From: an uncultured bacterium
GTDB taxonomy: Bacteria > Actinomycetota > Coriobacteriia > Coriobacteriales > Coriobacteriaceae
Assembly (NCBI GenBank): GCA_905215115.1
Contig: CAJMOP010000042.1
Location: forward strand, 1-15,143
Direction: 5' to 3'
Length of the DNA: 15,143 bases
Positions 7,491 to 13,592 of the stretch are shown piece after piece. How positions within the stretch are numbered: the stretch's first letter is position 1; each line of letters begins with the position of its first letter. The notes below the pieces were generated by a model. It was not told where the DNA came from. It was given only the letters and a program-made list of their open reading frames with translations, and ran no database searches. The translations under genes and the position numbers were made by a program.

Positions 7491-9290
7491 CTACAGTCGT
7501 TGACACACCACGGACACACGCTGCCCGTCAAATCCAAACCCCCAGCGCATGCGACCCACGCCGGGTCGCGGCACACGGATTTCGTCGATGCCGTCGCGCT
7601 CTATGTCGAGCAGCGCCTGAACCGCCAACAGTTCCAGGCCCAGGGCATCGACGCCAGGGTCGTACAACATGTTGATCGTAATGAGCGGTCGCTCATCGAG
7701 CATGCCGAGCGTGTCGGCCACGTCAAACACCCGACCGGTGGGAATCACCTGGATATCCCAGCGATCCGAGACGCCGCTTCGCTTGGAGCTGGGATTGCAA
7801 TAGCCGGGCAATCCAAAGCAGAGCCCCTGAAGCGCCAGATGATAGGCTGTCGGCATATCTGATTGGCCCACATCGATGCCCAGATCGCCGATAGCACAGC
7901 TCAAAGCTTGCTTTACAGCGTCCTCGTCTCCTCGACACAGGCCGTCATGGAACGAGTCGATAACTCCAACATCCTCAACGGCGCACTCAAACCATTCCAG
8001 AATTACAAGACGGAGCGCCTGACGCACTTCGTTGTTAGGCAGACGCAGGAAACGAAGGCACGCGCCGTCCTCCGAATGCCCCGTCATGTCCGTCGTAAGA
8101 AATCCAGACAGATACAGCGCAGTCCAGATATCTTCGGGCTTGGCGGCATCGACCTCCTCGGCATGCATATGCACTGGCGCCTCAATAAACCCATGCGGCT
8201 CAACCAAATCGAACAGTGCGGACAGGCGCATAAGATTCCAGTCGCCGACGCATGCGCTCAGACGGTCGGCGTAACCATACAGATCTGCCCGAACGGGCGC
8301 GACGCAACCGCGATGTGCGTAGTCCACCACGCGCTCCGGGATCGAGCAATAAAAACCACCAAACAGATAGCCCTCAAGCCACTCACGCGCGTCATCCAGA
8401 CAGCCGTTGCGACCGATGCGATCCAACAGCACCTGGACTTCGTCGTCCGAAAAACCGAACCATCGATCACACCAGCTCGACAGCGGTGTCGCCGACCGAT
8501 AGGAAACCCCACGTTGGGACAACGCGAACTCGGCAGGACCGGGGCGCTCGCCCATAAGACACGTCAATCGCAACGAGTCGCCGGCGTCGGCAATGGTGTC
8601 GAACAACATTCGGCTGAGCGACTCTAGGGAATCCACGCTACCGTCGTCCTTAGCGTCCAAACGCTTTGGACATACCGCGTCGTAGTCGTCTATCAGAAGA
8701 ACAACCTGCTCATCGAAAGCTGCCTGGAGCAGCTTGATAAGCACGCCAAGCGCCGCATCGATCTCCTTATCGCTGGCCACCCCACGCGCCGCCCTCTCGA
8801 TAAGACGGACTTTACGTCTTGACAGATCAGGTGCGGCAAGCAGCGGCAGCAATCGGGCGCACTCGTTCGCGACAGCGCTGCGAATAGCCGCCGCAGCATC
8901 GGCGTCGCGCCCCGCAGCGGCAGCTGAAAAGTCGAGCGTGATGATCGGATAACACGCGTACTCATCACGATAGTGACCGCCGCCCGCCTGCCAAATCTGG
9001 GAGCCGACGAACGGGCTTCGATCCGGCCGCCGGTGATCAGGTCGTTCCAAATAGCATTTGAGCATCGATAGATTCATGCTCTTGCCAAAACCCTTGGGCC
9101 GACAGCAAACCGCAACAGGTGCTTCGCTGTCCAATATATCGGCAATAAACATAGTCTTATCGACGAGTAAACACCGATTGATTGCATCGGAAAAGTCGTG
9201 TACATCAACCGGCAGAGCTGCGTTATCCGCATAACTGAGCAACCGTGCGCCAAACGCATGAGCAACACCATAATTCGCCTGTTCAGACAC
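7491..9290 (-). CDS. AAA-ATPase-like protein with degenerate PD-(D/E)XK-like C-terminus
   Basis: About 599 residues from GTG 9290. GGGGAGGAG just upstream is an excellent ribosome binding site for this GTG or the adjacent TTG at 9293. The frame is open further upstream to 9452, but that part crosses a terminator and looks non-coding. The N-terminus matches the AAA-ATPase_like family (PF09820): DFSDAINRCLLVDKTMFI (32-49), a variant Walker A RPKGFGKSM (64-72), and Walker B VVLLIDDYDAV (about 196-206). In this family a C-terminal PD-(D/E)XK nuclease domain normally carries E..SG.GR.D and then ExK. The matching region here, NPSSKRSGVSDRWDIQVI (about 499-516), keeps the final D but lacks the E, and RVFDVAD stands where ExK is expected. 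Nuclease activity is therefore doubtful. The family is common in gut bacteria and its role is not established. It is likely cytoplasmic and monocistronic. Confidence 0.85.
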   Translation of the reverse strand: MSEQANYGVAHAFGARLLSYADNAALPVDVHDFSDAINRCLLVDKTMFIADILDSEAPVAVCCRPKGFGKSMNLSMLKCYLERPDHRRPDRSPFVGSQIWQAGGGHYRDEYACYPIITLDFSAAAAGRDADAAAAIRSAVANECARLLPLLAAPDLSRRKVRLIERAARGVASDKEIDAALGVLIKLLQAAFDEQVVLLIDDYDAVCPKRLDAKDDGSVDSLESLSRMLFDTIADAGDSLRLTCLMGERPGPAEFALSQRGVSYRSATPLSSWCDRWFGFSDDEVQVLLDRIGRNGCLDDAREWLEGYLFGGFYCSIPERVVDYAHRGCVAPVRADLYGYADRLSACVGDWNLMRLSALFDLVEPHGFIEAPVHMHAEEVDAAKPEDIWTALYLSGFLTTDMTGHSEDGACLRFLRLPNNEVRQALRLVILEWFECAVEDVGVIDSFHDGLCRGDEDAVKQALSCAIGDLGIDVGQSDMPTAYHLALQGLCFGLPGYCNPSSKRSGVSDRWDIQVIPTGRVFDVADTLGMLDERPLITINMLYDPGVDALGLELLAVQALLDIERDGIDEIRVPRPGVGRMRWGFGFDGQRVSVVCQRL

Positions 9291-9420
9291 CAAAATACTC
9301 CTCCCCAAATCGCAGCACGATGCCAATTGTAATGACCGCCTAGCACGTATTGATGTCGCCACGCAAACATATCGGGCAACGGTAGCAACATGGGGCATGA
9401 GGGGGCATAACAAATCGTTG

Positions 9421-9462
9421 CACAACAAAAACGGGGTCCCATGCAGGCACATCGAACCCCGT
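9421..9462 (-). terminator. Rho-independent terminator of the lysozyme-like surface protein gene
   Basis: On the minus strand ACGGGGT pairs with ACCCCGT (plus-strand arms 9456-9462 and 9431-9437). The stem extends inward by a G-U and a C-G pair, with a loop of about 14 nt, and is followed by TTTTGTTG. It lies 32-73 nt after the stop codon at 9494 and separates this gene from the AAA-ATPase gene. Confidence 0.8.
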
Positions 9463-9493
9463 CCTTGACTCTTATAGAAAACGATCTAGAAGA

Positions 9494-11296
9494 TTACTCC
9501 TCTGAGCCGTCCTCCCCAGAAGCCTTCTTCTGCTGATCGAGTTTATGCTTGCCACTCACAATAGACGTGGCACCCAGCGTGGCCAAGCTTGCACTAGCAA
9601 GGCTCGCCATCACGATCAAGTCGCCCGTCTTGGGCATATTGCCGCCAGATGACTTGGTCGTTGTAGTCGTCGTGGTCGTGGTGGTCACCGTTTTGGAGTC
9701 ATTTTGCTCCTGGACCTGGTTGTCAGCACCGCTCTCGTCGTCTTTGGACTGTTTCTTTCCGTCCTTGTTCTCGTCCTTCTCCTCAGATTCAGACTTCTTG
9801 CCCTCGTCCTTCTCCTGAGCGGACTTGTCGCCCTTCTCATCAGAGCTAGAACCCTTATCAGATTCGTTCTTCTCGGAAGCCTTGTCCTTGGAGTCGCCCT
9901 TTGCGGCCTCGGACTTTTCCGTGGAAACCTGATCAGAGTTGTCCTTGTTCTGGGTCGAGCCGTTATTGACGCCAGCCATCAGCGAAGAGCCCAGCGTAGA
10001 ACCAAGCTGCACGGAGAAAGAAGGCTTCTTGTCCGGCGAAGCAACGGGGGCGTCCGGCGCCTTATTCGAGTCGTCCTTGGAAGCATCGGAATCAGGTGTT
10101 GCATCAGAGCCAGAGCCGTTGTTAGAGCCGGTGTCAGCGGACGAATCGCTCGAGCCGGTGGATGAGTTAGAGGTGCCAGCACCGGTCGAACCAGAAGCGT
10201 CGCTGCCCGTATTGCCGGCAGAGCTTGAAGACGAATCGCCCGCAGCAGAGCCGTTCGAATCGGAGCCGTTCGAGGTAGAGCCGTCGTTGGTAGTACCACC
10301 AGCAGAACCATCACCGTCAGTATCGGTCGAGGGCGCATCCATCCTGTCATCGTTGGCATCGTCACTCGAGTCGCCATTCGAATCAGGTGTCGGCGAGGGC
10401 GCCGGCGTAGGCTCGGGCTGCACGGGCGTCGCAGCGGCAGCCTCATCCTCGGCGATATAAACCAAGCAGTCCTTCAGCTCGTTGCGGTAGCGGTTCTTCC
10501 AGCCCTCATGATACTGGGGCTGGCTCGAATACTTAGTCGCCACGTTATTGACCACGCTGTTGGAAAGCGCCGTCACAAACTCGCGATCAGTCATACCGTT
10601 AGAAAGATTCGCCCAGCGGAAAAAGTCCCTGCAGCCACCGGTGCCGCACATGTTGGTGATGCTCCACACCATGCCCTTGACGCAGTCGGCGCGGCCCGAA
10701 ATATCAATGCCCAAGCCGCTCTTGAGCCACGCCTCGGTCACCGCATAGTACGAGTTGTACGCATAGGCATCTTGAAGTGCTGAGAACTCAACAGGATCGG
10801 TGTTGTACGCACCTTGGAAGGCCTCCTGCGCAATACGGCCCAGCTCGGTGAGCTGGCCGTTCTCGTACATGGCATTGCTCGTGTTGGAAATCTCGCTGCC
10901 GCGATCAATCGCATCCTTGAGCATGCTGTATTTTTCGGGGTTGTAGTTGTAGGCCTGCTTCATAAACGGAATGAGCGACCATCGACGGTCGAACTGGTAA
11001 TAACCCAGCGCGTTATAGCCGTCGCCATACGAAAAGCCCTGATTATAGTTGCCATGGCTCTCGTACTTGGTAAAGTACTTCATCTCGGGGGTCACGTTAA
11101 CAAACGAAACGCCCTGGACCGACCTCAGCACGCCCGAGAAGGACTGCTGGGTATAGAGACCCTTATCGATATCGGTCGCATCCGAGGCAACGCCCGGTGT
11201 GGGCTCCTCGGCGGCAGCGGGTGCGGGTGCGGTAACGGCGCCAAACGAAAGCGCCAGCGTCAGGCCCGCGACAATCGCAGAATGCTTGGGCTGCAT
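9494..11296 (-). CDS. Secreted lysozyme-like protein with Ser/Asp-rich stalk and sortase-type anchor
   Basis: This encodes 600 residues. ATG 11296 follows AGGGAGG at 6-nt spacing. Parts in order: a signal peptide (1-29, cleavage after APAAA); a globular domain (about 45-285) with KYESHGNYN (77-85) and NALGYYQFDRRW, reminiscent of lysozyme/transglycosylase folds with E79 as candidate catalytic acid; and four cysteines (DCVKG, NMCGTGGC, KDCLVY) that could form disulfides. Next come a Pro-rich hinge, a Ser/Gly/Asn/Asp stalk (about 300-430), a Lys/Glu/Asp/Ser segment (about 430-530) and ten consecutive Thr. MPKTGD (554-559), a hydrophobic segment (560-580) and a 20-residue charged tail follow. 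MPKTGD differs from the canonical LPXTG, and the tail is longer than usual for a sorting signal. The likely place is the cell wall, and peptidoglycan remodelling is the likely role. Similar coriobacterial proteins are often named VgrG-related. The enzymatic assignment is moderate. Confidence 0.8.
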   Translation of the reverse strand: MQPKHSAIVAGLTLALSFGAVTAPAPAAAEEPTPGVASDATDIDKGLYTQQSFSGVLRSVQGVSFVNVTPEMKYFTKYESHGNYNQGFSYGDGYNALGYYQFDRRWSLIPFMKQAYNYNPEKYSMLKDAIDRGSEISNTSNAMYENGQLTELGRIAQEAFQGAYNTDPVEFSALQDAYAYNSYYAVTEAWLKSGLGIDISGRADCVKGMVWSITNMCGTGGCRDFFRWANLSNGMTDREFVTALSNSVVNNVATKYSSQPQYHEGWKNRYRNELKDCLVYIAEDEAAAATPVQPEPTPAPSPTPDSNGDSSDDANDDRMDAPSTDTDGDGSAGGTTNDGSTSNGSDSNGSAAGDSSSSSAGNTGSDASGSTGAGTSNSSTGSSDSSADTGSNNGSGSDATPDSDASKDDSNKAPDAPVASPDKKPSFSVQLGSTLGSSLMAGVNNGSTQNKDNSDQVSTEKSEAAKGDSKDKASEKNESDKGSSSDEKGDKSAQEKDEGKKSESEEKDENKDGKKQSKDDESGADNQVQEQNDSKTVTTTTTTTTTTKSSGGNMPKTGDLIVMASLASASLATLGATSIVSGKHKLDQQKKASGEDGSEE

Positions 11297-11349
11297 AAGA
11301 TCCTCCCTGCATTGGTGTAGTTAAAGTGCAGTTTGCAAAGATAGAAGTA

Positions 11350-11382
11350 AGTATTGCAGCTCGCCCGTTGTTGCACAACAAC
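11350..11382 (-). promoter_or_regulatory. Candidate promoter with operator-like palindrome for the surface protein gene
   Basis: On the minus strand GTTGTTG-TG-CAACAAC (11367-11382) is a perfect 7+7 inverted repeat. It contains TTGTGC (11373-11378), which lies 17 nt before AATACT (11350-11355); together these make a weak -35/-10 pair. Transcription would start about 45 nt before the ATG at 11296. A repressor bound at the palindrome would block the -35 region. A nearby second CAACAACCCTC (plus strand, about 11396) repeats part of the motif. Confidence 0.4.
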
Positions 11383-11424
11383 CCCTCGGTAAACGGCAAC
11401 AACCCTCCGCGAAATCTTAAGGAA

Positions 11425-11844
11425 TTAAACAAACTGGTCGTCGGGCGCCATCAGAAGCTCGCCGTATCGCTCCATCAGCCCGTCCCTCAACTGACAAAAA
11501 GCGGGAATATATACGTTCAAGATGCGCTGAATCAAATCTTGAGCGAGCTTGTTGTCATAGATATGGACGTTCGTATTGCGGTCTTTGAGCATATCTAGCC
11601 AGGCCGCCTCATCAATAAAGTCGTAGAATCGGTAGGACTCCTTCAAGATGGCACGAGGAGACCCCGACGCGGCAAGCGTGGCGCCCTCATACTCGAGCAG
11701 ACGCTTAAGGAGCTTCCAGCTCAGTTCAAATTGAAGATTGAACTTATTAATCAAACCACTCTGAACAAAATCATTGTTGAGATCCTGATTGGGCGCATCC
11801 TCAAGATTCGCCAAGGCGCTGACAAAGTTCTCATATTTTTTCAT
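11425..11844 (-). CDS. hepT: HepT-type HEPN toxin (HI0074 family)
   Basis: This encodes 139 residues, all-helical in appearance. It belongs to the HI0074 family, annotated as nucleotidyltransferase substrate-binding protein and now known as the HepT toxin of MntA-HepT (HEPN-MNT) modules. Characteristic segments are FNLQFELSWKLLKRLLEYEG (35-54), SPRAILKES (62-70) and KDRNTNVHIYD (87-97). The last holds the complete Rx4HxY motif (R89, H94, Y96). R and H form the HEPN RNase site, and in characterised systems the Tyr is AMPylated by MntA, which blocks toxicity. All three residues are intact. The gene overlaps the end of mntA by 14 nt, so translation is coupled. Base composition is lower in GC than rrf2 and suf, which suggests acquisition. 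Nothing recognisable as a terminator lies between its stop codon and the surface protein promoter region. Confidence 0.9.
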   Translation of the reverse strand: MKKYENFVSALANLEDAPNQDLNNDFVQSGLINKFNLQFELSWKLLKRLLEYEGATLAASGSPRAILKESYRFYDFIDEAAWLDMLKDRNTNVHIYDNKLAQDLIQRILNVYIPAFCQLRDGLMERYGELLMAPDDQFV

Positions 11845-12118
11845 ACAGAATCACACCATCCCTGGCAATTTCATCGAGCAATTGACGCGATAAGGACTCG
11901 TCGAGATTGACGACATCTACATCTAAAAGAGTATCAAGACGCTCCTCTATCAGATATGAGAAACGGTCGAAATCCCGGCAACCTGCTATAGCAATATCAA
12001 TATCGCTCTTAGGCAAGTTGTCACCGCGGGCACGAGAACCAAACAGCACAACCCTCTCGGCGTCACATTCCCGAGCAAAAATCTCAATTTGCTTGTACAC
12101 CTTGTCGAGAGATACCAT
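11831..12118 (-). CDS. mntA: MntA-type nucleotidyltransferase antitoxin (HI0073 family)
   Basis: This encodes 95 residues, a minimal nucleotidyltransferase (MNT) domain. The hallmark GSRARGDNLPKSDIDIAI (27-44) matches GSxxxG...SDxD, with D39 and D41 as metal ligands; a third acidic residue is available in the later VDVVNLDE segment. In known MntA-HepT modules this enzyme transfers AMP to the HEPN toxin's Tyr and neutralises it. The ATG at 12118 lies only 8 nt after the rrf2 stop codon, with GGG near that stop as ribosome binding site, and the gene's 3' end overlaps hepT. No separate promoter is obvious, so it is probably expressed from the rrf2 promoter. The motif is intact and no truncation is seen. 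Function is inferred from family knowledge; the family assignment is strong. Confidence 0.9.
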   Translation of the reverse strand: MVSLDKVYKQIEIFARECDAERVVLFGSRARGDNLPKSDIDIAIAGCRDFDRFSYLIEERLDTLLDVDVVNLDESLSRQLLDEIARDGVILYEKI

Positions 12119-12126
12119 CTGCAGCC

Positions 12127-12558
12127 CTACAGCTTAATGTCGAAGTTGATCTCGGGGACGGCAGCAAGGTCGGCCAACGTCACGCCGTCGACGTACTTTT
12201 CAATCACGTTGTCCAGACCGCGCCAGAATTTGACGGTCGAGCAAAGATCGCTGCGGGCGCAGCTGTTGTCGATGCCATCGCACGCCACCGGAGCCGTGCT
12301 GCCCTCGACGGCGCGCAGGATGTCGCCGGCACGCACCTCGGCCGGGTCCTTGGCCATCATGTAGCCGCCGCCCTTGCCGCGCACGCTCTTAAGTAGGCCC
12401 GCCTTCATGAGCGGACGAACCAGCTGTTCCAGATACTTCTGCGAAATGCGCTCGCGGTCGGCAACCTCGCGCAGAGCAATCTTGCCCTCGGCGTCACCGA
12501 GCGCCGCGATATAGATCATCAGACGGAGGGCATAGCGGCCCTTAGAAGAAATGAGCAT
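12127..12558 (-). CDS. Rrf2-family Fe-S-sensing transcription regulator (IscR/SufR-like)
   Basis: This encodes 143 residues from ATG 12558, which starts the typical Rrf2 N-terminus MLISSKGRYALRLM and follows an AGGGTAGG ribosome binding site. An earlier ATG at 12651 would add 31 residues that are unlike the family and would run through the inverted repeats. A winged helix (residues 1-70, with ISQKYLEQLVRPLMKAGLLKS and RGKGGGY) binds DNA. Three cysteines, C93, C100 and C106 (C-x6-C-x5-C), match the cluster-binding loop of Fe-S Rrf2 proteins such as IscR, so cluster loss probably changes DNA binding. It is divergent from sufC across 221 bp full of inverted repeats and most likely regulates suf and itself. 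Because mntA and hepT follow directly, it may also set their level. Whether it acts as repressor or activator cannot be read. Confidence 0.9.
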   Translation of the reverse strand: MLISSKGRYALRLMIYIAALGDAEGKIALREVADRERISQKYLEQLVRPLMKAGLLKSVRGKGGGYMMAKDPAEVRAGDILRAVEGSTAPVACDGIDNSCARSDLCSTVKFWRGLDNVIEKYVDGVTLADLAAVPEINFDIKL

Positions 12559-12578
12559 ACCTACCCTACCATCGTTAC

Positions 12579-12606
12579 TGGGACAAAACCAGGCTTGTTT
12601 GTCCCA
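12579..12606. promoter_or_regulatory. Inverted repeat TGGGACAAA-N10-TTTGTCCCA upstream of rrf2
   Basis: TGGGACAAA (12579-12587) and TTTGTCCCA (12598-12606) are perfect 9-bp inverted arms separated by 10 nt, located 21-48 bp before the rrf2 ATG. A further GTCCCA lies at 12645-12650. An overlapping second inverted repeat, CAGGCTTGTTTG (12590-12601) with CAAACAAACCTG (12625-12636), matches at 11 of 12 positions. These are good candidates for autoregulatory operator sites or for a leader RNA structure in the rrf2-mntA-hepT transcript. Confidence 0.6.
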
Positions 12607-12671
12607 AATCCTATGCAAGCGGAGCAAACAAACCTGATTATTATGTCCCACATCTAGAAAAGTCGAGTGGA

Positions 12672-12715
12672 TTAGTCGGGTTTTCCCTTGACTAACGCCG
12701 AACCCATAGTAACTT
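12672..12715 (+). promoter_or_regulatory. Candidate suf promoter with overlapping dyad TTAGTC...GACTAA
   Basis: TTGACT (12688-12693) is a good -35 box. TAACTT (12710-12715) after 16 nt is a weak -10 candidate, which would start transcription about 57 nt before the sufC ATG. The dyad TTAGTC (12672-12677) with GACTAA (12690-12695), with inner GGG and CCC, overlaps the -35 box and is a candidate Rrf2 operator. The weak -10 could mean an activator or other control. Confidence 0.45.
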
Positions 12716-12779
12716 TATTCCGAGAAGATTCCTAGGGTTTCGTACACCCATGAGTACACCATATACAGAGAGGGACAGC

Positions 12780-13580
12780 ATGAGCGCAAATCCGCTGCTT
12801 TCCATCGAAGGTCTGACCGCCTCCGTGGACGAGAAGACCATCCTCCACAACGTCAACCTTAACGTCGCCGCCGGCGAGACCCACGTGTTGATGGGACCCA
12901 ACGGCGCCGGCAAGTCCACCCTTGGCCACCTGGTCATGGGCGACCCCGTCTACACGGTCAACGACGGCCGCATCGTCTTTGACGGCCAGGACATCACCGA
13001 GCTCACCACCGACAAGCGCTCGCGCGCCGGCCTGTTCCTGAGCTTCCAGGCCCCGGTCGAGATCCCCGGCGTGCCACTGTCGAGCTTTTTGCGCGCCAGT
13101 ATCGCCGGCCGCCCCGGCTTGGAGATGAAGGGCAAGGAATTCCGTCGTCGCGTCAAGGAGCTCGCGGCCGAGCTTAACATGGATACCGCCTACCTCAACC
13201 GTGAGCTGGGCGTGGGCTTCTCGGGCGGCGAGAAAAAGAAGGTCGAGATGCTCCAGCTTCTGCTGCTGCAGCCCAAGCTCGCCATCTTGGACGAGACCGA
13301 CTCCGGCCTGGACGTCGACGCCCTGTCCACCGTCAGCCACGGTATGGACGCCTACCGCAAGAGCTGCGACGGCTCCATGCTCATCATCACGCACAACACG
13401 CGCATCCTGGAGCACCTGGATGTCGATCGCGTCCACGTAATGGTCAAGGGCCACATCGTGCGCGAGGACGACGCCTCGCTGATCCCCTGGATCGACAAGA
13501 ACGGCTTTGAGACCTTCGAGCGCGAGGCCGCCGAGCAGCGCGCCCAGGCCGAGGCCGCCGCTGCCGAGCAGCAGGCGTAA
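12780..13580 (+). CDS. sufC: SufC, ABC-type ATPase of the SUF Fe-S assembly complex
   Basis: This encodes 266 residues. ATG 12780 is chosen because AGAGAGGGAC lies 5 nt upstream; an in-frame ATG at 12750 has no comparable site. All ATPase motifs are intact: Walker A GPNGAGKST (39-47), Q-loop FLSFQAP (86-92), ABC signature FSGGEKKK (147-154), Walker B with LAILDETDSGLD (167-178), and the H-loop histidine in IITHN (202-206). The SGGEKKK signature and ETDSGLD are typical of SufC rather than transporter ATPases. SufC binds SufB and SufD in the cytoplasm and drives conformational changes in the scaffold during cluster assembly. The C-terminus has an extra Ala/Glu/Gln-rich tail (about 252-266) not needed for the fold. 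It is the first gene of the operon; sufB follows after 12 nt. Confidence 0.96.
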   Translation: MSANPLLSIEGLTASVDEKTILHNVNLNVAAGETHVLMGPNGAGKSTLGHLVMGDPVYTVNDGRIVFDGQDITELTTDKRSRAGLFLSFQAPVEIPGVPLSSFLRASIAGRPGLEMKGKEFRRRVKELAAELNMDTAYLNRELGVGFSGGEKKKVEMLQLLLLQPKLAILDETDSGLDVDALSTVSHGMDAYRKSCDGSMLIITHNTRILEHLDVDRVHVMVKGHIVREDDASLIPWIDKNGFETFEREAAEQRAQAEAAAAEQQA

Positions 13581-13592
13581 AGGGGCGACGCA

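Noticed and set aside
6370..7506. Long minus-strand open frame antisense to the GlfT-like gene
   Set aside because: It is a mirror of GC-rich codon use; its translation has no motif, while the plus strand encodes a full GT2 enzyme with a good ribosome binding site.
9291..9452. N-terminal extension of the AAA-ATPase from an upstream in-frame ATG
   Set aside because: It would start within the terminator of the upstream gene and lacks a ribosome binding site, whereas GGAGG precisely precedes the TTG/GTG at 9293/9290.
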